Shown here: positions 59,777 to 64,000 of the stretch, piece after piece
Layout: the number at the start of each line of letters is the position of its first letter
Numbering within the stretch: position 1 is the stretch's first letter
Notes under the pieces: model-generated
Seen by the model: the letters and a program-made list of their open reading frames with translations, nothing else
Database searches by the model: none
Told to the model about the DNA's origin: nothing
Program-made: the position numbers and the translations under genes
NCBI RefSeq assembly: GCF_004403945.1
Contig: NZ_SOHM01000049.1
Span: 1-64,000 of the forward strand
DNA from: Cryobacterium lactosi
GTDB taxonomy: Bacteria > Actinomycetota > Actinomycetes > Actinomycetales > Microbacteriaceae
Direction of reading: 5' to 3'
DNA length: 64,000 bases

Positions 59777-59884
59777 TTCGAGCTGCGCGATGCCCTGACC
59801 GGCACCAGCGCCGAGACGCTCACGAACCGACTAAACCTACGGGCTCGTGACGAAGACCGCGCATGCCGATCTGTAGCGCGTTGA
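59777..59884 (+). pseudogene. HxlR-type regulator remnant
   Basis: The frame FELRDALTGTSAETLTNRLNL resembles the recognition-helix region of HxlR winged-helix regulators (F-x-E-L-R...G-I-S-x-x-x-L-T-x-R-L). It is followed by unrelated residues and a stop. Only about 22 residues match. It may have controlled the SMR or oxidoreductase genes to the right. Confidence 0.4.
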
Positions 59885-59981
59885 GCAGGGCAGTCGCTGA
59901 ATAGAGCCGTCTGGTCCCTGTCATATGTTGTGGATGAGGCCAATTCTCATCGCTCACTAGAGCGATTAGCTGTGGGTGTGG

Positions 59982-60299
59982 TCAGTGGGGTGCGCCGATT
60001 TCGATGAGGAGGACGCCTCCGATGATGAGGATGATGCCGAGGCTCATGAGCCAGGTGAGGGGATCCTTGAACAGGAATCGGGACAGGATGGCGGTGAGGG
60101 CGACGCCTGCTGCGGCCCAAATGCCGTAGGCGATGCCAATGGGCATTCCTTGGGCGAGGGCGAGCCCGAGCATGCTGAAGGACACCAGGTATCCGATCGC
60201 GACGGCCGTGTACCAGCGCCTGTTGTCGATGGCGAGGCGGAGGCTGATGGTGCCGGAGACCTCGAACAGGATGGCGCCGATGAGGAGGAGATAGGCCAT
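59982..60299 (-). CDS. Small multidrug resistance (SMR) transporter subunit 2
   Basis: A 105-residue protein with four membrane helices. It has the essential Glu in LIGAILFEVSGTISL, the dimer motif GMPIGIAYGIWAAAGVALTAIL, and LGIILIIGGVLLIEIGAPH as the last helix. Its ATG overlaps the stop of the other SMR gene (ATGA). Paired SMR genes of this type (EbrAB/YkkCD-like) make heterodimeric drug or guanidinium exporters driven by protons. Confidence 0.92.
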   Translation of the reverse strand: MAYLLLIGAILFEVSGTISLRLAIDNRRWYTAVAIGYLVSFSMLGLALAQGMPIGIAYGIWAAAGVALTAILSRFLFKDPLTWLMSLGIILIIGGVLLIEIGAPH

Positions 60300-60652
60300 C
60301 AGACGGTCGCTGACTTCTTGTGGGCGGTCTGAGCTCCGAGTTCCACGCAGAGGACGCCAGCGATGATGACGATGATGCCGATGCCCATGAGGGTGGTGAT
60401 CGGTTCTCCGAAGATCAGGAGAGAGCCAACGGCTGTGAGTGCGACGCCGGTCGCTCCCCAAATACCGTAGGCAACCCCGAGGGCCATGCCCGTGCGTAGT
60501 ATCGCGGAGAGTAGGACGAATCCGCTGAGGTAGCCGGTGACGACGACGATGTAGAGGGCGGGGTGCTCGAGGGCGCCCTTGAGAGCGAGCGAGGCTGTCA
60601 CTTCGACCAGGACGGCGGGAATCAGAAGTAGCCAGGCTTTGGGGTTGGTCAT
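60299..60652 (-). CDS. Small multidrug resistance (SMR) transporter subunit 1
   Basis: A 117-residue SMR protein with four helices, Glu in LIPAVLVEVTASLALKGAL, GMALGVAYGIWGATGVALTAVGSLL, and IGIIVIIAGVLCVELG. The C-terminus is longer (QTAHKKSATV), as in the larger subunit of paired systems. AAGGAAACC precedes the ATG. It is the first gene of the pair. I looked for a guanidine riboswitch in its leader and found none. Confidence 0.92.
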   Translation of the reverse strand: MTNPKAWLLLIPAVLVEVTASLALKGALEHPALYIVVVTGYLSGFVLLSAILRTGMALGVAYGIWGATGVALTAVGSLLIFGEPITTLMGIGIIVIIAGVLCVELGAQTAHKKSATV

Positions 60653-60868
60653 GAGCGGTTTCCTTGTACGTTGTGCTTCTGGATGGCCTGCGTCTCACCC
60701 ACGCTAATCACCACCGTCGAGACATATCCGCACGGTTCGTGAGTGGGCACGTTGGCGATGGTTCGCCTACCGGCCCGCTACCAGCGCGGCGGGATCTGCG
60801 CGGCTGGTGGCTGACCTCCATAGATGGTCCGGGTGTCTCGGGCGGGAGAGAAGGACCGCTTCCTGGTT

Positions 60869-61498
60869 CTAGCGGGTACTGCGGCCTTGAGTGGCGGAGG
60901 TGACCAGGTCGCTCTTGGTCAGCGTCGCGCTTGTGCGTAGTGCGGTGGCCCAGGTCGCAGTGTCGGTGACAGCGGCCCAGTTCGAGTGCAGTAATGCCAT
61001 GAGGGTTTCGTGAACCTGGCGTGCGGGTGCGGTACCGGCCTCGTTAGCGAGGTCGATTGCTCCGGTCGCGTCTGCGAGGACTTCCACGGCGAAGCCGAGG
61101 GGTTCGGCGGCTGCAGCGGAGGCGACCACGCAGTTGTTGGTCATGTAGCCGACGAGAGTGATCGTGTCGATGTTCTGTTCGCGCAACCAGGCTTCAAGGT
61201 CCGTGTCCGCGAAGATGCTGGAAAACTGCTTACTGATGCGCTTGGCTGCGGCGTCCTCGTAGGCGGCTACCGTGGGGTGGTTCTGCCAGGTCGGCGATCC
61301 GGAGGCGAACACGGGGGCTTCCGCCGGGAGTTCGTGCTGGACGAGCACCACAGGCGTGTCGGTTTGCTGGGCCGCGTCGATCGCCGTGTGGATGCTAGCG
61401 ATGGAGTCGTCGCGAGCCGGGAATTGGATGGGGAGCAGTCCGTCGAAGTACTCATGTTGGGCGTCGATGACGATAAGGACTCGGCGTGGTGCGGACAT
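60869..61498 (-). CDS. Isochorismatase-like cysteine hydrolase
   Basis: A 209-residue cysteine hydrolase. Asp in LIVIDAQHEYFDG, Lys in RISKQFSSIFADTDLEAWLREQ and Cys in LVGYMTNNCVVASAAAAEPLG form the catalytic triad of the isochorismatase superfamily. The family includes nicotinamidases and N-carbamoyl hydrolases; the true substrate is unknown. AAGGAGAACCCC gives a good ribosome site for ATG 61498. The gene lies 55 bases after the luciferase-like monooxygenase and is probably co-transcribed with it. Confidence 0.9.
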   Translation of the reverse strand: MSAPRRVLIVIDAQHEYFDGLLPIQFPARDDSIASIHTAIDAAQQTDTPVVLVQHELPAEAPVFASGSPTWQNHPTVAAYEDAAAKRISKQFSSIFADTDLEAWLREQNIDTITLVGYMTNNCVVASAAAAEPLGFAVEVLADATGAIDLANEAGTAPARQVHETLMALLHSNWAAVTDTATWATALRTSATLTKSDLVTSATQGRSTR

Positions 61499-61553
61499 GG
61501 GGTTCTCCTTCAGAGAGGGTTGGTCACGAATGTGTGGAATCAGGAGTTGGGTT

Positions 61554-62648
61554 CTACTGCGCGGCGGCCGCGAGCGATGTTTCTAGGCGGGGCATTGCGT
61601 AGTGATCGGCGATCAGGCTGATCCCTTCCTGGTCGAGCGATGTGGAGTGGCCGCCGACGACGAGCATCACCTCATCGGCGCCGGTACGCTCCTGTAGGGC
61701 TTCGATACGAGCGCCGACCGTCTCGGCCGTGCCGTGGAAACTGCGGTCCGTGTAGGCGTCGAGAATGTGGCGCTCCTGCAGAGTGGCTTGGTAGGCCTCG
61801 ACCTCGTCCGGGGGCAGGAGCAGGTAGCCCTCGCCCTTAAACATGCGCAGCATCGCCATTGCCGACGTTGCCGACTGCCGCTTAGCCTCGATCGGGTCGT
61901 TGCTGATTGCCACGGGCACGCTGACAAGGGTGTGGGGCTCGGCGAGCACATCGGAGGGCTGGAAGCTCTCACGGTAGACGCGCATGGCCGTGTCGACGTC
62001 GGCGTCACCGAACTGCAGCGCGAACGCATATGGTCGACCGAGCTGCCCGGCCAGTTGAGCCGAGTACGGCGAAGAGCCCAGCACCCACACCTGCGGCGTG
62101 CTCGGAGGTACGGTCACCCGGTTTTCCTTCGCTTGCCAAGGGCCAGGTACCGCGTGGACCTGTCGATACGGGTGCCCGGAAGGGAAGTCATCGCCCAGGA
62201 ATCCGAGCAGTTCCAGTATTTGCTGTGGGAATGCGTCATTGGCGTCCGCTCCCCGGCGCAACGCGGTGGCGGTGGCCCCATCAGTGCCTGGAGCTCGACC
62301 GAGGCCGAGATCGATTCGGCCCGGGGCCAGCGCCTCCAGCATTCCGAATTGCTCGGCGATCAGCAACGGTGAATGGTTAGGTAGCATCACCCCTCCAGCT
62401 CCAAGACGGATGTGCATCGTTTCTGCGATGAGGCGGGCGATCATCAATGGAGGCGAAGACACGGAGGTCGCTCCCATCCCGTGATGCTCAGACATCCAGA
62501 ACCTATGAAAGCCGCGTTGATCGGCGGTCCGCGCAAGCGAGATGGTGCCTTCGAGCCCCTCATCAGCGGTCATCCCGACGCCGGTGCCGCCAGCGGACAG
62601 CACGGACAATATGAACGACGCCGCGCCGGGTGGACGACTCAACCTCAC
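61554..62648 (-). CDS. LLM class flavin-dependent oxidoreductase
   Basis: A 364-residue luciferase-like TIM-barrel enzyme using FMNH2 or F420. Conserved parts include RFWMSEHHGMGATSVSSPPL, IRLGAGGVMLPNHSPLLIAEQFGMLEALAPGRIDLGLGRAPGTD, PQVWVLGSSPYSAQLAGQLGRPYAFAL and GADEVMLVVGGHS near the end. It belongs to the MsnO8-like group. The GTG start at 62648 follows GAGGAGTTGCT. It is divergent from a CGNR regulator, which probably controls it, and upstream of an isochorismatase-like gene. Confidence 0.92.
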   Translation of the reverse strand: MRLSRPPGAASFILSVLSAGGTGVGMTADEGLEGTISLARTADQRGFHRFWMSEHHGMGATSVSSPPLMIARLIAETMHIRLGAGGVMLPNHSPLLIAEQFGMLEALAPGRIDLGLGRAPGTDGATATALRRGADANDAFPQQILELLGFLGDDFPSGHPYRQVHAVPGPWQAKENRVTVPPSTPQVWVLGSSPYSAQLAGQLGRPYAFALQFGDADVDTAMRVYRESFQPSDVLAEPHTLVSVPVAISNDPIEAKRQSATSAMAMLRMFKGEGYLLLPPDEVEAYQATLQERHILDAYTDRSFHGTAETVGARIEALQERTGADEVMLVVGGHSTSLDQEGISLIADHYAMPRLETSLAAAAQ

Positions 62649-62674
62649 AGCAACTCCTCATGGGAAAATGCCTT

Positions 62675-62732
62675 TTTTAACATGATGCGAGCCTAGCATC
62701 TGTCTCATGTTTAAAAGTCACTGATAACATGA
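62675..62732. promoter_or_regulatory. Operator-like repeats (AACATGA) in the divergent promoter
   Basis: TTTTAACATGA (62675-62685) and TCATGTTTAAAA (62705-62716) form an inverted pair with one mismatch, spaced two helical turns apart. A third copy, TAACATGA, overlaps the start of the regulator gene at 62725-62732. Placement between a regulator and its divergent neighbour suggests binding by the CGNR protein. Confidence 0.6.
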
Positions 62733-63334
62733 TAACCATGTTGGAAGCACTGCTAGTCGCCGCACCGGGCGCCCAGGAACATCCGAGCCTCGCCTTGGTC
62801 AATAGCGCAGGTGACGCTGCGGGCGGCAAAGGCTACGATGAAATGAGCACTCCCGAGGCCGCGACGGCGTGGCTGATGGCACGTGATCTCGTCGGACCGG
62901 AAGCTGTGCTGCACGAGCATTGCCAAGGCCGGCTCGTGGCGCTGCGCGCGGATCTGCGCGATCTCTTCACCGCTCACACCACCGGAACTATCCCCACGAC
63001 GTCCGCGGTACACGCGCTGAACGCCGCCCTCACCTGCGTCCCCGGCGCTTCGCTGTTGCAGTTCGACCCCCAGACGGGATTCACCCGTCGCGCCGACCAC
63101 CCCGTGACTCAGGTCGTAGAACACGTCATGGCCGTGATCGCCGAGGATGCCGCCTCGCTACTCAGTGGCGACCAAGCCTCGCAGCTCGCGTCCTGCGAAG
63201 CCGACTCCTGCCAGCGGTTCTTCGTCCGCACCCACGCCCGACGGCAATGGTGCTCAACCCGTTGCGGCGATCGGGTCCGCGCTGCGCGTGCCTACTCACG
63301 TAAACGCTCAATCCACAGCGCGCAGGTCGAGTGA
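62729..63334 (+). CDS. CGNR zinc-finger (ABATE domain) transcriptional regulator
   Basis: A 201-residue protein. The N-terminal ABATE-like domain has HPSLALVNSAGD and LRADLRDLFTAH. The C-terminal finger has CEADSCQRFFVRTHARRQWCSTRCGDRVRAARAYSRKR. The CGNR signature is CGDR here. Such proteins are small DNA-binding regulators in actinobacteria, often divergent from a metabolic gene. ATG 62729 overlaps an operator-like repeat; the ATG nine bases later is an alternative start. Confidence 0.88.
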   Translation: MITMLEALLVAAPGAQEHPSLALVNSAGDAAGGKGYDEMSTPEAATAWLMARDLVGPEAVLHEHCQGRLVALRADLRDLFTAHTTGTIPTTSAVHALNAALTCVPGASLLQFDPQTGFTRRADHPVTQVVEHVMAVIAEDAASLLSGDQASQLASCEADSCQRFFVRTHARRQWCSTRCGDRVRAARAYSRKRSIHSAQVE

Positions 63335-63438
63335 CGCACCCCGACAGACCGCCGCGTCATCCCAGGTCCCCGCTCGTGACTGTGTCGGATACGGCCGGTC
63401 CTGCGGAATCAGGCGATCGGTCATAAGGCGTTGCGAGG

Positions 63439-63561
63439 GTCGCCGCAGACTCCATCGTGAACCGGCTCGCGAACCGTTCCCGGACGATCGACCTCGGCCG
63501 AATCGACATGCGCAAGCTCCGCGACGACCACGCCCGCTCAGACAAGGACCACTGGGAGTAA
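63439..63561 (+). pseudogene. IS21 istB C-terminal remnant
   Basis: The frame ADSIVNRLANRSRTIDLGRIDMRKL, ending DHWE and TAA, matches the terminal part of one IstB subgroup (DRIVNRL...IDLGDIDMR...YWE). Only 41 codons survive. No ends of the element are identified nearby. Confidence 0.5.
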
Positions 63562-63678
63562 ACAGACAGGTTGTTGCTGGCGGCGGGCCCAGCTCGCCGC
63601 CAGTACCACCTACCCAGAAAAGGAGTACCACCTCGCTGGACTAGAGGTACCTACTCGGGCTACTCGCCACCCACGGTG

Positions 63679-64000
63679 ATGGCTCAGTTCAGCGACGACG
63701 TCCTATGGCACCAGCCCGGTGCCAACCAGTTCTCCGGAGACCACCACGGCATCGGCGGAGTCGGCGCCCTGCTCGGCGGGATGATGGACGCCAGCGCGGG
63801 AAGCTTCGAGCTCGTCGTCGCCGGACCAGCGATGGTCAATGGCGAGGCAGTCGCTGTACCAGTGCGGTTTACCGGCAACCGTGCGGACGCGACGATGGAC
63901 ATGGCCGGCATCGATCTACTCACTGTGCGTGACGGCAAGATCGTCGAAGTACGTCTGTTCTCCGAGGATGGGCACGGCGAGGACCTCTTCTGGGGCCTGA
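63679..64000 (+). CDS. SnoaL-like (NTF2 fold) protein, cut by window end
   Basis: The frame from ATG 63679 gives MAQFSDDVLWHQPGANQFSG, then HHGIGGVGALLGGMMDASAGSF, then LLTVRDGKIVEVRLFSEDGH. This matches the core of SnoaL/ketosteroid-isomerase-like proteins. About 30 N-terminal residues expected before SDDVLWHQPG are not visible, so the gene may be truncated at its 5' end, or the start lies in the untypical sequence just upstream. The 3' end is outside the window. Confidence 0.65.
   Translation, partial: MAQFSDDVLWHQPGANQFSGDHHGIGGVGALLGGMMDASAGSFELVVAGPAMVNGEAVAVPVRFTGNRADATMDMAGIDLLTVRDGKIVEVRLFSEDGHGEDLFWGL

Noticed and set aside
60653-60868. Guanidine riboswitch before the SMR pair
   Set aside because: I looked for the conserved elements of guanidine-I, -II and -III aptamers on the minus strand leader and found none in the right order.

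Overview
The window looks like accessory DNA of a high-GC Gram-positive actinobacterium, probably a Microbacteriaceae-type host. The clues are GC-rich coding, frequent GTG starts with AAGGAGG-type ribosome binding sites, and typical actinobacterial families (FUSC exporter, DUF3140, CGNR zinc-finger regulator, GPGG-motif small membrane protein). No housekeeping gene, rRNA or tRNA was seen in 64 kb. There is a MobF relaxase, at least seven insertion sequences or IS fragments, and six serine-recombinase loci, most of them broken. A plasmid or a large integrated genomic island is the best reading; the taxonomic guess is inference.

Layout. Bases 1-1537: two IS256-type elements end to end. 1725-4384: an aldehyde dehydrogenase, an IS3 scrap, a resolvase pseudogene disrupted by a 7-bp repeat tract, and a small membrane protein. 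4787-9928: a broken sigma factor, then a stress and detoxification set (FAD disulfide reductase, SnoaL-like protein, broken DUF3140 gene, glutathione-independent formaldehyde dehydrogenase, SRPBCC protein). 10090-16255: FUSC exporter, intact resolvase, DedA, COG4705 membrane protein, GT39 glycosyltransferase and a truncated histidine kinase. 16262-20724: an IS graveyard (two head-on IS21 istA fragments meeting at a 28-bp palindrome, a frameshifted IS30, three resolvase fragments).

20875-24264 (minus strand): a c-di-GMP-I (GEMM) riboswitch precedes a WxL-like secreted protein, a DUF916-like membrane-anchored protein, a small unknown protein and a GGDEF-EAL protein whose start overlaps the previous stop. 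This looks like a c-di-GMP-controlled surface-protein operon that encodes its own c-di-GMP enzyme. 24388-28724: IS110 scrap, PepSY-like secreted protein, C-terminally truncated recombinase, a long perfect inverted repeat, a membrane-bound LuxR regulator and two membrane proteins.

28943-41174: mobilisation module. A MobF relaxase gene lies upstream of a YhcG-type PDDEXK nuclease gene. That gene is interrupted by an IS21 element, which is itself interrupted by a second IS21 element, each with a clean 6-bp target duplication. Divergently lie a small plasmid-type protein with an apparent ATC start, an intact second YhcG and a degenerate third copy.

41656-55110: a LytTR response regulator and GHKL kinase lead into a long carbohydrate operon: a domain-permuted membrane GH3, a small membrane protein, GH2, a GtrA-like protein, then after an istB-remnant scar a GH3, a second GtrA-like protein and a GT2. 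55730-59437: a compact four-gene set (unknown protein, XRE-ImmA/IrrE protease, winged-helix-like protein, DUF3800) resembling a defence or stress module. 59777-64000: HxlR scrap, paired SMR transporters, isochorismatase-like hydrolase, luciferase-like monooxygenase, a divergent CGNR regulator with a repeat-rich shared promoter, an istB scrap and a partial SnoaL-like gene.
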